DNA of 64,000 bases from Brevipalpus yothersi. Lineage: Eukaryota; Arthropoda; Arachnida; Trombidiformes; Tenuipalpidae. Position numbers and translations under genes: made by a program. Location: assembly GCA_003956705.1 (NCBI GenBank), contig QZCP01000026.1, forward strand, positions 1 through 64,000. Direction: 5' to 3'. Shown one piece after another: positions 38,252-50,502 of the stretch. The stretch's first letter is position 1, and each line of letters begins with the position of its first letter. Under the pieces are notes generated by a model. That model saw only the letters and a list, made by a program, of their open reading frames with translations. It ran no database searches and had not been told where the DNA came from.

Positions 38252-38917
38252 ATGTCCATACTTACTGCTTTGAGGAAACTTTTCCATGTTCTGCTCAATT
38301 TATGGCTTCGTGTTTTGTGCTGGAAAAAGCGCCATAGAGATGATTCTGATAGCATTCTTCCTATACATGTTAATCAGAAAAAATTTAACGTTGAATCCAG
38401 CTATTCTCCATCTAATTATTCAGCCTATCCAGCCACAATAAATTCTGGACACAGTTTTTATCGAGGAGCAACCACAGTCAGCAACAGTCATGCAACACAT
38501 TCTCAGCAGCTTTTATCCCACAATTCTCAGTCGTCACAAGATCAGGAAGATGAAGATTTCTTCAAAGACATGGAACCTTCTCTAAATGAACAGCGAAAAT
38601 ATTTTATAGCAAATTCAAATCAAGGTGCAAACAATTCTCGTAGAGAAGCGTACAACAAGCTCTCGGTTGATCTCAGCAATTCTTTCGAGATGAATCCTGA
38701 GTTAGAGAATCTCGAAGATGAAATCGCAGTGACAAGCTGGGAAGATGAAGCCGCTTCTGATGAATTGCAAGACATCGATCAGACACTATCAGCGGCACGA
38801 GCTCAAGAAAGGATGAGACGCCTAGAAGAACATCGAAGGCAACGAATGGAAAGAGATATGCGAAAAGCTCAAAATCATTCTTCAAAATCGAGATCTCTGG
38901 GCTCAAAACTGGGCTAA
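38252..38917 (+). CDS. EBAG9: EBAG9/RCAS1-like Golgi protein
   Basis: Golgi-associated protein that in mammals inhibits regulated secretion and alters O-glycan display. It is a single exon of 221 residues (human 213). The N terminus has a hydrophobic stretch (LTALRKLFHVLLNLWLRVLCW) followed by KKRHR, the expected membrane anchor. The conserved middle block is DEDFFKDMEPSLNEQRKYF. The C terminus is an acidic/Trp segment (TSWEDEAASDEL) then a basic coiled coil (ARAQERMRRLEEHRRQRMER), in the same order as human EBAG9. The Ser/Tyr-rich section at about 40-105 is not conserved. Confidence 0.82.
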   Translation: MSILTALRKLFHVLLNLWLRVLCWKKRHRDDSDSILPIHVNQKKFNVESSYSPSNYSAYPATINSGHSFYRGATTVSNSHATHSQQLLSHNSQSSQDQEDEDFFKDMEPSLNEQRKYFIANSNQGANNSRREAYNKLSVDLSNSFEMNPELENLEDEIAVTSWEDEAASDELQDIDQTLSAARAQERMRRLEEHRRQRMERDMRKAQNHSSKSRSLGSKLG

Positions 38918-39915
38918 TTTTCTTATGTTTTCATCACCTGTCTAATATTTTGAATATTGTTGTGGTTCTTCTATGAGAAGAATATTTATCAAAGGTTGTA
39001 TTTCAATCAAATTACCTCTTTTTTTGAGGTGAAATAATTAATGTTATCGATCATTTAAAAGTTAAGCATCTTGGAATACAAGATAATCTGATTCTTGAAT
39101 TGGGATGTAGTCTCTCGATAAATTTTTCGAAGGGTTTTGAGGCTAGGGTTGGAAATCATTCAATTGAACTTTTCCCATAAAATATACCACATCTGATAAG
39201 AAATCCTGCGAATACATTTCGCACATTCATATCTTTGATGAAGAAAGATCAACAATTCAACAATTCTTGGGGTACTCATCAATCCAATATTTCAACAGTT
39301 CCATGCCTTATGGAAGCTAGTCATGTCAGGACTGATGTCACTCGATTGAATTCGATTTCGGGATTGAACCTGATAAAAATTCTTTAACTTTCCAGTTTCA
39401 CTCTAGTTTGCTCGGGTCAAAAAATTCTGAAAGGAATAGCTGAACATTTTGACCAATTCTCGATTAAAGTTCTAATAGTTCTAATAGAACGACAAAAACG
39501 CTCCAGTATATTTTTCTTGTTGTAGCACTAGCGAAATGAACTAAGATTGGTTTTAAATGCAAATTCTTAAACTTTTTCAGCCTCTTTTGAATTGTTATCG
39601 TATGATAACTTTTCTTGGAAAATAATCTTCCACTTTTTACTAGCCTAGATGATGGCGAGTTTCCTGGTTCATCTGACTTGTGAGCTTTCCATATTTACCA
39701 AAACGCGATCATGCGCCAGCAAATGAGATCGAGATGTGTTTGATCTGAGCTCAAGTTGATTTTTCTCCTTCTGATGGATACAAAATTGAAATAGTCTTCA
39801 TAGTTTTTGATAGATATTGATATATATCAAGATTTTCATAGAGCTTTACTTGTAATCATAGTTGCTTGAAAAATTTTATGGTGAATCTTTCAGTTCCCTT
39901 CAGTCTTCCATCAAC
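38918..39915. other. intergenic region between EBAG9 and P5C reductase
   Basis: About 1 kb with no supported exon. It must contain the EBAG9 3' UTR and the P5C reductase promoter. Confidence 0.5.
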
Positions 39916-40901
39916 ATGAATGAAACTTTGGTATTTTTTGGCTTTGGCAAAATATCTAACGCTTTGATCAAGGGTTTCATCAGTCATGGTTAGTGAAAAA
40001 GATTCAATTGAATATACAGGAGGTTTTACTTTCGGTGCTCTTATTCTAACCAACAGGTGAGATTAGTGCTTCAAATATTTATGTTTATTCGAGGCACCAA
40101 GATGCAGTAAAGTCTCTAGGATGCACACCTCTGGAACCTACCGAAAATCCGACATCTGATATCACTAAATTCCTTGCCAACTCTTATGTGACTGCGTTCA
40201 TTTGTGTAAAACCACATCAATTTTCCAGTATTGTTAAGCCAATGATTTCATGTTTGCGAAAGTCTGTCGAGGGATGTATCGTATCAGTAATGGCTGGCAT
40301 AACTTTGAAAACCATACAGAACGCATTCGTTTCACTGAAAAAATTTTCAATTGCTCGTTCTATTCCAAATCTTGCTGTGGAATTTGGTAAAGGAGTTTGG
40401 GCTTGGACTTCAGCAAAGGAATCCGATTGTCGAGGTCTGCAAAAGCTCCTTGAACGTGTAAGTTTCGCACCATTCGTGGAGGAGAAAGATATCGATATAG
40501 TTTGCGCTCTTTCAGGGAGTGGAATCGCCTATGTAAGTTTATTGTCCTTGATAGCTGTCTCGAGATTAAATTCAATTGGAGTCAATTTAAATTCTTGTCT
40601 ACAGTTGATTGCAATTGCCGAAGCAATGAAAACTTCAGCAGTTTTCAATGGTATGAATTCAAATCTTGCTCGAAAAATTATCAATAGTACCTTAATTGGT
40701 TGTGGAACTCTATTGGGATCTAGTGAGATTCATCCCAATCAGATCATAGATCAAATCTGTTCACCAGGAGGTACCACAATTCATGGATTAACTGAACTAC
40801 AAAGGGCAAATGTCTATGATGGAGTTACAAGTGCCGTTAATGCTACCGTTAAGAGAGCTCAAGAACTTTCCACGATTAATCAAGATGACGGTAAGCTGTA
40901 A
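39916..40901 (+). CDS. PYCR: pyrroline-5-carboxylate reductase
   Basis: NAD(P)H-dependent last step of proline synthesis, reducing pyrroline-5-carboxylate to proline. There are three exons: 39916-39988, 40057-40532 and 40605-40901 (281 residues). Exon 1 carries the Rossmann start MNETLVFFGFGKISNALIKG. The substrate-binding region reads SVMAGIT, LSGSGIAY and CSPGGTTIHGLTEL, and the helix LIAIAEAMKTSAVF follows GIAY. The second intron (40533-40604) is 72 nt with no in-frame stop, so the region also reads as one open frame. I split it because the 24 extra residues interrupt the motif that follows GSGPAY in the family, and because strong GTAAGT and CTACAG sites flank it. Confidence 0.93.
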
Positions 40902-41104
40902 CATAGGAAGATATGAAATTCGAAAGTGGACCGACCAAAAACAAACCTTAAAGAACTCAGAAAGACAATTTTTTAACTTTTAAAAGATATGATCGATTAT
41001 TTGATTGTTTTTTTGTAATCAAACTCGAGAATCTTGATTCGTAAGATAAAACGGAAAAGTTCATTACCAAACGAAAAAGTTGAAAAAAATTATGGTGTAA
41101 ACAG

Positions 41105-43641
41105 CTAACCACCCTGAGGAATCTGATTCTTTGCAGGTCCACGCTTTTTAGCGATTCTTTGTTTCAAAACTTTACGACTTGCATATTCATAGCATGCTGG
41201 ACAGACTCCTTGGCAAGTACTCCAGCAGCGCTTACAGAATCTCAGGCCACAATTGGGACACTTATGACGCTCTTTACGCTCATACACCTTCTCCTCACAA
41301 ATTGCACAGGGAACTGGTGAAAAATATCTGAGAAATTTACAGAATGGTATTAGATCTGCGATAAAATGCAGAATATTGACATTGCGTTCAAATGCATCCG
41401 TTTTGACTAGGCGCCGTAATTGTTCTACTTGATTTGCATCATATTGTCTCCTCTTCCTGAGACAATCATTGTAAAGATATAAAATTCTTTGCTTCTCACG
41501 TTTCGGATAAAAGTAGGCACAAATAATCCGACGTAGCCGGAGCATATAAGGCTGACAGAAAATGTATACCACTATCAAAAAGCCATAAATTGAGAGGTAT
41601 GTATAGTCTGAAGGTGTTGTAAAACGTGGATCAGGCAACATATATTCGTTTGAAAGAAGATGATATGTACTCTCGTTCGTATTGATATTCTTGAACTTCT
41701 TCTTGAGAGCTCTGGCTAATGAGCCATTGCCCTCAATAGAGAGGTGAAAATACATGTAAGACTCAACAGTTTTCACTTGACGATAATTGATTCGTAATTG
41801 TTCCAATATATCGGCCAGAAAATAATCGAGAACACAGAGAATAAATGTGGACAAAAGTATCGGAAGGAATGTGGTCAAATTGCGTATTCGACCGCGATTC
41901 TCTTCCAAAGTTAATCGCTTCTCGAAACTGCCTTGCAATTCAACTTTCTCAGAACTTCGTAGAGGTAAGAGGCTGTATTTGCCAGCCTTTGCTCGTCTTG
42001 CATCAATATGTTGGAAGTAGGCTGTTATATATCGATTATCTTGATATATCTTGAGTAAATAATCATTGTGATAAGTATTTGCCTGGAAAATAGCGCACAA
42101 GAAGAAAAACTCAGCAAACACTTGGAGGACTTTCATCACAAAATTCATCACTACTTGCACAAAATTGAAAGTAATTTTAGCTTGCTCTTTCAGATCTTCA
42201 GGAGCAGTGAAGTTAAAATATTGAGGTACGTAAAATGTAGGTATAATTTTGGTGGAAGGTCCACCTTTTACGTCTTGTAAGAAAATTCCAAGATTTTCTC
42301 TGGCTCCAGCCCAATCAGCAAGATATTCCCGTAAGGTACAAACTTTAATAGGCTTACCATCAGGACCGATCTCTTCTTTGACTTTACAAGCTGTTTTCTC
42401 CCCCTCCTTAAATCTCTCCTTAAGATATTCGTTAGAAGTATTGCGGATCAGCCCTTCAAAGGTGTTTTTACAAACCGAAACTATTGATAGTGAGGTAATA
42501 TTTTCACATTTCAATGTTAAAGTTTTTTGAAGCTTTGCACCAAATTTACCACTCGAATTGTCAGCCTTTTCAGCCTCCTCGAAAGTTTTCCTCAATTCTG
42601 CAGTCTTATTTGCTGAGGAAGAGAATGAGAATATGCGAATTAATGTAATGATAAGAGTAAATTCAAGAATTCAGACTCAAAGTGGCTCTTCATTGAAGAT
42701 CACAGAAACTGTCCAATGTAATGTATTGAAAATTCTGTCAGTCTCAATAGCGTTCATATGGTCACCATTCAATTTCTATTCATCATCAAGCTGTGACTTA
42801 CAGATAATCATTATCATTGATGCTTCAGGAATTAACTGATTAACTAAAAATCTTTTCCAGTCCTGATGCAAGTTTTGTAAGATAATTAGGACAGAATTCT
42901 TGCGAATTTCGATCCCCTAAACAAATTAGCGAGTGATGATAATTCCAAGAAAATTTCATGAATTCAGTTTAAAATTGCAATCAACTCACTATTTTCTTCT
43001 TTATCACGATCCTCCATCTGCTTGAGCAGGTACTCATTTCCCTCTTTATTTTCAGTGGAATTGTCAAATTTCTTCATTTCTTCGTCAAGTTTATCGACCT
43101 CTATAACAAGCACTTCTTGAGACTCTTGCATAGCTATTATTGTTCTTCGAGATAATTCCATGACATTTTTGATGAGCAAAGAAGTTATATTGTATTGCAT
43201 AATCAACGATGATGTGAACAATCGGGCAGCTTGATAGGTATTATGCAAAATGCCAGTGCAAGGTCCATTCGCTATCAAGAGAAGATAGTTGATGAAAACC
43301 CAATTGAACCCATTTCTAGCGAAGAATAGAGGGAGAATCAGCCATGAGAGTGCTCTAAATTGAGTTGATGAACAATAAACTATCGCCACCATAACCATTA
43401 GGAGTGGTGATAAGAATTGACGGATCATGCTTGTGTCTGGAATAGGAATCATCAAAAGCTTGCTAATACCATATCCTGCGAGGATACTGAAAGGAATTGA
43501 TAACATTTTTCGAACAACTTTATATTCACTTCTTCTGGATCTAAAACATATATAATATGCTCCCGGATATCGTCGCTCGAGTCCAGGGCATATGTCATGT
43601 GGGGAATAAGGCTTCACCCCTGGAATCGGATTCGCATGCAT
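41105..43641 (-). CDS. DC-STAMP domain-containing protein (DCST1/DCST2, sneaky/spe type)
   Basis: Multi-pass membrane protein of the DC-STAMP family. Fly sneaky and worm SPE-42/SPE-49 are sperm proteins needed at fertilisation, so a sperm role is inferred here. There are two exons, 42990-43641 and 41105-42612 (719 residues). The joint reads KEEN-TNKTAEL, with an A/CA phase and a CCTCAG acceptor. The N-terminal exon has several membrane segments (KMLSIPFSILAGYGISKLLM, LLMVMVAIVYC, ALSWLILPLFFA, WVFINYLLLIANGPCTGI). The DC-STAMP domain follows, with SNEYMLPDPRFTTPSDYTYL and CQPYMLRLRRIICAYFYPKR. It ends in a Cys-rich RING-like module (CAICEEKVYERKERHKC and FCKRCWSTC). DCST1 and DCST2 cannot be separated by eye. 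The start is the first ATG of an exon that could have an upstream partner. Confidence 0.88.
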
Positions 43642-44146
43642 TCGATTGCTGGTAGCAGATCCTCTGATAACCAGAGATGAGTTTGAAAGTAGGAAAATTT
43701 GGCGAAAAAAATGCTGCAGTACAACAAGAGATAAATTATATGCTCGGATCTTAGGCCCTTTATACCTATAATATTACCATGATGGTCTATACATGGAAGG
43801 TAAAAATTTCTTCAAAAGTCAACATGAATAGGTGAAATATAACTGAAACAAAAATGAAGATTTTGAAAACTAAAAATTCTTCAACAATATAAAGGAGGAT
43901 ACGAATAAACGGGAGCATGAGCTCAATTTCTTGAGAGATAAGTGAAAATCATTAGGAGAGCTCTAATCACTTTGTAAAAAGCTCGTGAGCCCAAATTTGA
44001 GCTGCAGCTCTTCAGGGTGTCTGGAATATTTTTACGACCTTGTTCCGTGGCTGAAAATTCAATTCTCTAGAGAAACCCAGCTTCATCCAATGAAATCATA
44101 CAACTGTCGGATGATGAGAGAATTTATTTTGAGAGAAAACAGAGTA

Positions 44147-45392
44147 TCATGGATTGGCTTTATTCAATCTATACCGAACGTCACTTCCTTCAGATGAAGA
44201 TAAAGGCACTGAAATAGAATGATGATGATTAGTACTGAAGACAAGACCATAAAACAATCTAATGTTTCCTCTTACCGGCAACATCGTCTTTAACCAATTT
44301 TTTCAGATGGCAAGAGACAGTCCATTCCGCAGCTCTCAAAAGAGCTCTCTGGGAAAGCTGGAAAGGAAATTTGAAGAGGTGAATCAAAAAATCTAGCTCA
44401 ACATAATGCAGCTTTTTTTACCTTATAATTGGAGGCAACGATCTCTTCCACACTTATACCGTTTTCACCAGCTTCGTTAAGAGTCTGGATTATCTCCTTT
44501 TCACGACTCAATCGATGGCTTATATACTCATTAACTTTCTCCAGAGGAGATAGAACTTCGAGTCCATGGCCTGGATATATGCGCGCGGGGCCAATCTTCT
44601 TTATTTTCTCCAATGATTCCAGATAAGCTGATAAATCTTCAAACACCTTAAATTTAGAAAAGAGGTTCAAATATCACGAAAGCTTAAAATACGCTCAGCC
44701 TACCACTGATCCCTCTCCTAGAATACAATCTCCTGAAAAAAGCACATCTTCTTGAAGGAGATGCAATGCAATATGATCATCACTATGCCCAGGTGTGTAG
44801 CATACTCTAAAAGAGAAAGGAAATTGAAATAAGAAAACGAAATCACAGTCTCATTTCTTAAACAATCAATCATACTCCACACCTACCTCAGCACAGTATC
44901 ATCGTCTTCAGAGGGGCGGATTTCTTGCTCATCAGTCAGATAATGCAATTTTACATCTGAAAGTCTATCATCATACTTTTCTGATGGATATTTATAGACT
45001 TTACAATCTGTAAAAATCACAGAAACAGTGTGAGCATGGTAACGTTAATTAAGCTTCAACAATGACTCACCTTTGTCATCAACTAAATCTAGTACTTGCT
45101 TGAGACCACCAATGTGATCAGGATGCCAATGAGTTAGAATTATGCTCGATAAGCTGATCTTATTCTTACCAAGCACATCTTTCAACAAGCTAATATATTC
45201 TGGATGATCATCTTCACCAGTGTCTATGAGTACACGTTTTTCTCCTTTACCTACCAGATAAGTGTTGGTACCTTGTAATGTGAAAGGGCCAGGATTACAG
45301 CCAAGAACTCTAATAACACGATCCGATAGACTAGCTACTTGGGGCAATTTAGACAATTTTGCCATCAGCATTTCAATCACTTTAGATGACAT
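44147..45392 (-). CDS. LACTB2: endoribonuclease LACTB2-like (metallo-beta-lactamase fold)
   Basis: Mitochondrial single-strand endoribonuclease of the metallo-beta-lactamase superfamily. There are six exons: 45071-45392, 44887-45007, 44704-44806, 44422-44646, 44276-44357 and 44147-44208 (304 residues; human 288). The zinc-binding motif is THWHPDHIGG (HxHxDH), with the further ligands in TPGHSDDH and FSGDCILGEG and in IYPGHG. The N-terminal family block is NPGPFTLQGTNTYLVG followed by RVLIDTGE. The C-terminal winged-helix region reads AEWTVSCHLKKLVKDD. All junctions keep frame with consensus sites. No obvious targeting peptide is seen, as in the human protein. Confidence 0.94.
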
Positions 45393-46046
45393 TCATTTGA
45401 AATCCAAAATTCCGGAAACTTTTCGTCACAAACAGAGATGATTTGCATTCGTTTTTGTTTCCTCAATATTCAACAACATTGTTGATGTTTTGTATGGTTC
45501 AATTAAAGCATGCGCAACATGATGGAATGTCAAGAATGTTGAATGTCGAGACCGGCAAATCGTTGCAACGATATCGTCATACTGTGAAATCGAATTTTGT
45601 TTGCATTTTTTTGGGGATGTTTTCTAGGTAATCACAAATAAGTAGAAGATGGATTGCATTTCGAATTGAAAATAAAGAGTGACGAATGGCGTTCAAAAAA
45701 TTTTATGTCTTGAGATATTGTCTCTCATCAGTTTTATGTGTTTGTGTATCTTGCTATACTCGATTGGAAAGAGAATCATCACCATCGATAAATAAATTTT
45801 CTATTGATATCTCATTCTCTATCACATTTTTCGATTGATTCAACATAACGAAATCTCGTCAAAAATTATGGAGAAATTGTGCGATTTTTTGTAAGAGTTT
45901 GATTTAGTCTATTGGAAAAAAAAATTATTCAGTGCATTCAAGAGATTTTGGTGTTAATTTTTCGTTTATTGTGAAAAAATTGGAATCCCCATACTTTTAA
46001 ATTAGAAGTTAGTTGTTATTGTCCCAAAGAATCAACCAAATTGCAA

Positions 46047-48437
46047 TCAATTTTTATTTCTTTGAATGAGGAAGAAGATCGCAACCTTGAAAAGAGATAA
46101 AATTGGTCATAATTTTTGTAAAAATTCTAAACAATATTTGTTTTCACTTACTCCTATTATTGCCACTCCTGCAATCACTCCGATGACGATTCCTGCAACT
46201 GTTTTTGAGAATCCATGCATCAAATATTCTATAGAATTGAAAGATAGGCTTACCTGTTCCAGAGCTAGTTCCAGGTGTTCCTGAAGGTGCGGGTGTTGGG
46301 CTAGTTGTAGTAGTGGGTGGCTCTGTCGTTGGCTCAAAAGTTGACCTATCGAGAGCAATCAAAGTAATAGAAAGTTAGAAGTTATTGCTAATCAACAAAA
46401 TTCGATTATTGTGTGTGATTGATTGATTTCCAAATAGCCACTTTATCGTCTCAATTTCAAAGCTCCTTAAGAAAAACACTATCTCAGTTTAGTGAGTTCA
46501 GTATCTCTTGGATTTCGTGATTGTCGGCCTATGGGTGAATGGTGCAGGTTTTTAGCTTGAAAGTGTTCCAATAAGTCAGCTGCTCTCTTGTTAGATATTC
46601 TCAACATGAATGACAATCAGTCATTCTAGTTGATCTCGATTCTATACATACTTAATAGGAATTTTGCCGATTTGATAATGATTGAGTCAAACATTGGCCA
46701 TAAGGTAGCATTTTTTGATGGCAACGCTGGTTAGGGCGATGAGGAAAGGAATTTGAGGAATTTGGAAAAGGAAAGAGCATTGTCTTGTGTTCTTATCTCC
46801 AATGTTTGGTCCAATCATTGTCAAATCGGCAACATTCCTATTAAGATATCTTAGTTTCATTTAACTCCTCCTCCCTACTATATAATCTAGGTTAGATATT
46901 CTTTTATTAAATGATATCGTAACTTACCCTGTGGGAAATGTGATGGGAGTAGTGGTTGAAGTAGGCTCTGTTCCATGGGTAGTTGGTTCATGAGTTGTAG
47001 GCAAATGTGTTGTAGGCTCATGAGTTGTAGGCCCAATTGTTGTTGGCCCAATTGTTGTTGGCTCATGAGTTGTCGGCATATGGGTCGTAGGTCCATAAGT
47101 GGTGGGCCCAATTGTTGTTGGCGCAGAAGTTGGTTCTGTCACCGCAGGAGAAATGTTTTCCGTGGTTACCTCTGATTCCGACCCTTCCGACCTGAGAGAG
47201 GACGAAGTAGGATATGAAGCAAGAAACAATTACAATATTTTCTGGATGACGCCAATGAAATTTCAACGAAAAGTAAGCTTTCAAGAGGTTGTAATGTCAA
47301 TTCTTTGAACATGATTTTTGGAATCTAATCTGAAAGTTTTAACATTGATGCAAAGAACTGAACATTCGTTACTATGGCCAAAAAGAATATATTACTCTGC
47401 TTGGCCAGTCGCAAACAACTATTTTTCAAAATTATTAATATTTTTGGTGATTATAGAATGTCGGAATGATTTTCGTTATCCTTTTCTTCTCCTGTTTTCT
47501 TGCGCAAATTTATCATCATGAAAAAGGCTCAAAAGAGGAACTCAGTTTGCACCCAGTTGTAACTTTATCACAAAAAGCGTTGATTGGTAAAGAGGCTAAT
47601 CAAGAAAAATTGCTCTGAATGTCAAATTGAGGTACATCCAATAGATAAAGGATCAGAAGAGAGAATTACTTCTTGAAAAAAAGGGTGAAAGCTTAACGAC
47701 AAATGAAATTCGTATGTTCCGTGAGAATAATTTTTGTATGACACGAGAGACAGGAAAATGAATGATTCATCGAAGAATGATTCTCTCTCTCTCTCTCTCT
47801 CTCTTCCATTCACACCCATTTGATATTAGATGAATTCTCAGTTTTTACTAGATAATGGTGGCACTGAAGCTAAAGTTTTATGAAAGGTTCTGATTCGATC
47901 AAAAATCAAGCTACGGACTTTTCGGTGATGAATTCAATGCTTCTTCCTCTTTTCAAATCTTCTGTTTATGTAAAAGAGTTTCTGTTTAATTGGAAACAAT
48001 TTATCAATTCTGAAAAACTATAATAGACCCATTCTCTCTATTCACACTCTTTATAATTGTAACATGAATGGTCTGAGACCCAATAGAATTGGCGTAAATA
48101 TTGTTTACTACATTCTTAGAATATTTTCAGTCTTTTGGAAAGATTTTCTCTATCAATGTGAATAATTTAGGTCAAACTGTGTAAGTTTATCTGAGAGAAT
48201 ATTCGGAGTAACTCAGAGGCCGGAAAGTGGGGAAAATCATGAGATCAACTTACCTTCTCTCCCTCTCCTCAGATGGGACCTCTTCATCTAATAATAATCC
48301 TTCAAAGAGAGGGTAGAAAATTGAAATTTGTCAATCTAACACCCGATTTGCAGATACCAACCTTCGTCTTGCAGTGATCTTGATTTCACAGATGAGATTA
48401 TCAATACTATGAGTAATGATTTTAAAACGATCTTCAT
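46047..48437 (-). CDS. small mucin-like single-pass membrane protein
   Basis: I assembled six short minus-strand exons: 48362-48437, 48254-48287, 46928-47191, 46254-46345, 46152-46198 and 46047-46085 (552 nt, 183 residues). Residues 1-21 form a signal peptide (MKIVLKSLLIVLIISSVKS). A charged linker follows (DEDEEVPSEERERR), then a Thr/Pro/His mucin domain of about 100 residues built from PTTHEPTTIGPTT-type units, probably O-glycosylated. The membrane helix (GIVIGVIAGVAIIG, then VAIFFL) is assembled from the last two exons and is followed by a tail of only six residues, QRNKN plus the boundary residue. Phases agree at every junction. No homologue is recognised. Extended open frames in the exons are intron read-through. 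A surface coat or adhesion role is a guess. Confidence 0.68.
46970..47120 (-). repeat. coding tandem repeat, Thr/Pro mucin units
   Basis: Imperfect repeat of 15-nt units giving PTTHE, PTTIG, PTTHL and PTTYG variants, about nine units, inside exon 3 of the mucin-like gene. Confidence 0.85.
47780..47803. repeat. (CT)n microsatellite in the mucin-like gene intron
   Basis: Short CT run inside the 1.06-kb intron 47192-48253. No other feature is seen in that intron. Confidence 0.9.
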
Positions 48438-49261
48438 CGTTGGAAATAACGTTGAGTTTAGTGTAAAATGAAAAAAATCACTGTAAAACAAATCCGAATA
48501 GGTGCTAGACTAATCGTTCACTGAGTTAACTTCAGTAGATCACAATGGCACTAAAACAATGAATTGAAAAGGGCGTGATTATTCGATTAAACCGATCTAG
48601 GTACGAGTCATGGACAAAGAAAATTGCTCAAGTTATCGAGAAGAGGGAGTAAGTACGATGTATGACCCTTTTTATCCAGAGATGAGATGACTTTGACAAT
48701 GAAAGCAAAATAAAAAAGTAGAGAGTACTCTCTGTATAAAGTATAACAGACTATTCAATTCCTACAGCTCCCAGAATTCCATCATCATGAATTTTCTCCC
48801 TCAACTTCCTCGCCAGATGAACGGTGAGATGTTCGAATAACAGCGAGATTGGTGTTCAGGCGCGAGTCACACTTCCTCTTCGAGCTCTCTCTCTCTCTTT
48901 TTTCTCTTTTTTTTCTCTCTCTCTTTTTCTCTCTTCTCTGTCTCTGGCTGCCAATTGAAGTCTATCTGATGATCCATGAGTTTTATTCATGTTGATGCGG
49001 GTGCTAAGAGCTGCCAGCGTAGCGAAATTGGTCATGGAAAAGATCTGTGGATGTGTGGTAAAACACCCAAGTTCACACATATGCAAACACAAATGCTACT
49101 GGAGAGTTCAAGTGCGACACGAGACTATCGAAACTATTCATCAAGGCTCGCTGATTGTTATCGGGAAAAAATTTTCGCAAACAATAAAGAGATTGTGAGA
49201 GATAAATTTTTATGGAATGATTGTGAAAAGTTTATTCAATCAAAAAGATTGCGAGAAATTC
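48438..49261. other. gap between the mucin-like gene and ERp29
   Basis: About 820 bp containing the mucin-like gene's 5' flank and the ERp29 3' flank. A pyrimidine-rich tract lies at 48880-48945. The open frames here are low-complexity. Confidence 0.5.
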
Positions 49262-50502
49262 TTATAGTTCACTTTTAGCTTTCTCAGGCTCGGCTTTCTT
49301 TGTGATGAAGCTCTGTAGAATATTCAGTCTGGCCTGCATTTCATCTTTCTTGGTCTGAGATAGTTTGCCTCCCATTATGTTTTTGACTCTTACGGCCTCA
49401 CTTTCGATAAATTTTGGACCACGTTCAATGACTTTTTGCATTAATTTTATATAAATATCAGCTGACTTTTTGTCTTGCTCTTTGGTTAGTGAAGTGAGCT
49501 TGCTTTGAGCTTCTTTCAATACTTTTTCTTGGTCCTTCTTATCCTTAAAGGTCATAAATTTGATAGCAAAATCATCATAGTCTAGTAAACATTTGTCTAA
49601 GACTATTCTGATTCCAGTTTTCTCTCTGTAAGATATGGAAAAAAGTCCTCATTAATTTTGTTAATTCAACGGGAAGTGGTGAAATAAGAGAGGAAGGAAA
49701 CAACATAAGTTCCGGTGATAACTTTACCTTACAAACTGTTTAAGCTTATCTGCATTGAATTCCGCATCTGATGGGTAATCAATGGGATGGTCCAAATCTT
49801 TTTGCATAAAAAGTTTGACCACCGGGAAGTCTTCCTTTTTCACCCCAAATCTATCAGCCAAATCTTTATTCTCATGATCACCATAGTCTTGGACTCCAAC
49901 TTCACCGACCAATATATCATGACTATTCTTCATTGATTCAGCAAATTTTTTAAATTCATCCTCCTTCTCGCCATAAGGATATTGGATGTCAATTTTAACA
50001 ATCGATGCCTTAAATTTATTGATGACCTGTGAACAGCAAAAACAAATTATTTTGATACTAAAACATCCAGGAAAAGTATCAATGCCAAACAATTTCAACG
50101 ATAATCATCATTAAATTGTTGATGAAATAGGAAAAAAAATGTTCAATATCCATATTCATCATCATCATTCCAATTTGCAATCTAATGCTGACGTGTTATA
50201 AGACTGATGTGAACAGCCGATTGGTCCACCTCAGGAAATCAGTAGATTTCCGGCGAAACATTATTTAATTCAATCAATTGGAGCAACATTCTCCATCACA
50301 ATTTTATTTTCATCTTATACAAAAAGTTCTGAATGAATCCATCTCTCTATTCTCTATCGGCTATTGGAAGCTTGCATATTTGAAACCGGCTTACCTTGTC
50401 AAATGATGCAGAATCAAGCGGCACACTGCCTTTAGCTGCCAAAGAAAATCCGAAAACCGATACAATACAAACAAGTTTGATCATTTGACTAATCATAATC
50501 AT
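49262..50502 (-). CDS. ERp29/windbeutel-like ER chaperone
   Basis: Redox-inactive thioredoxin-fold chaperone of the ER lumen. Fly windbeutel is needed for Pipe export during dorsoventral patterning. There are three exons: 50395-50502, 49728-50026 and 49262-49625 (256 residues; human ERp29 261). Exon 1 encodes a signal peptide (LVCIVSVFGFSLAAKG) and VPLDSASFDK. Exon 2 is the thioredoxin-like domain (IVKIDIQYPYGEKEDEFKKF, GVKKEDFPVVKLFMQKDLD) with no CXXC motif, as in the family. Exon 3 is the all-helical C domain (KCLLDYDD to NILQSFITKK). The protein ends KSEL, a variant of the KDEL retrieval signal (KEEL in known members). The first of three close ATGs is used. Confidence 0.95.

Noticed and set aside
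40188..40901. Single-exon reading of the P5C reductase 3' half
   Set aside because: The family alignment and strong splice sites show a 72-nt intron at 40533-40604.
46924..47229. Mucin exon as a stand-alone 101-residue protein
   Set aside because: The N-terminal part is intron sequence; phase and splice sites link it to a signal-peptide exon and a membrane exon.
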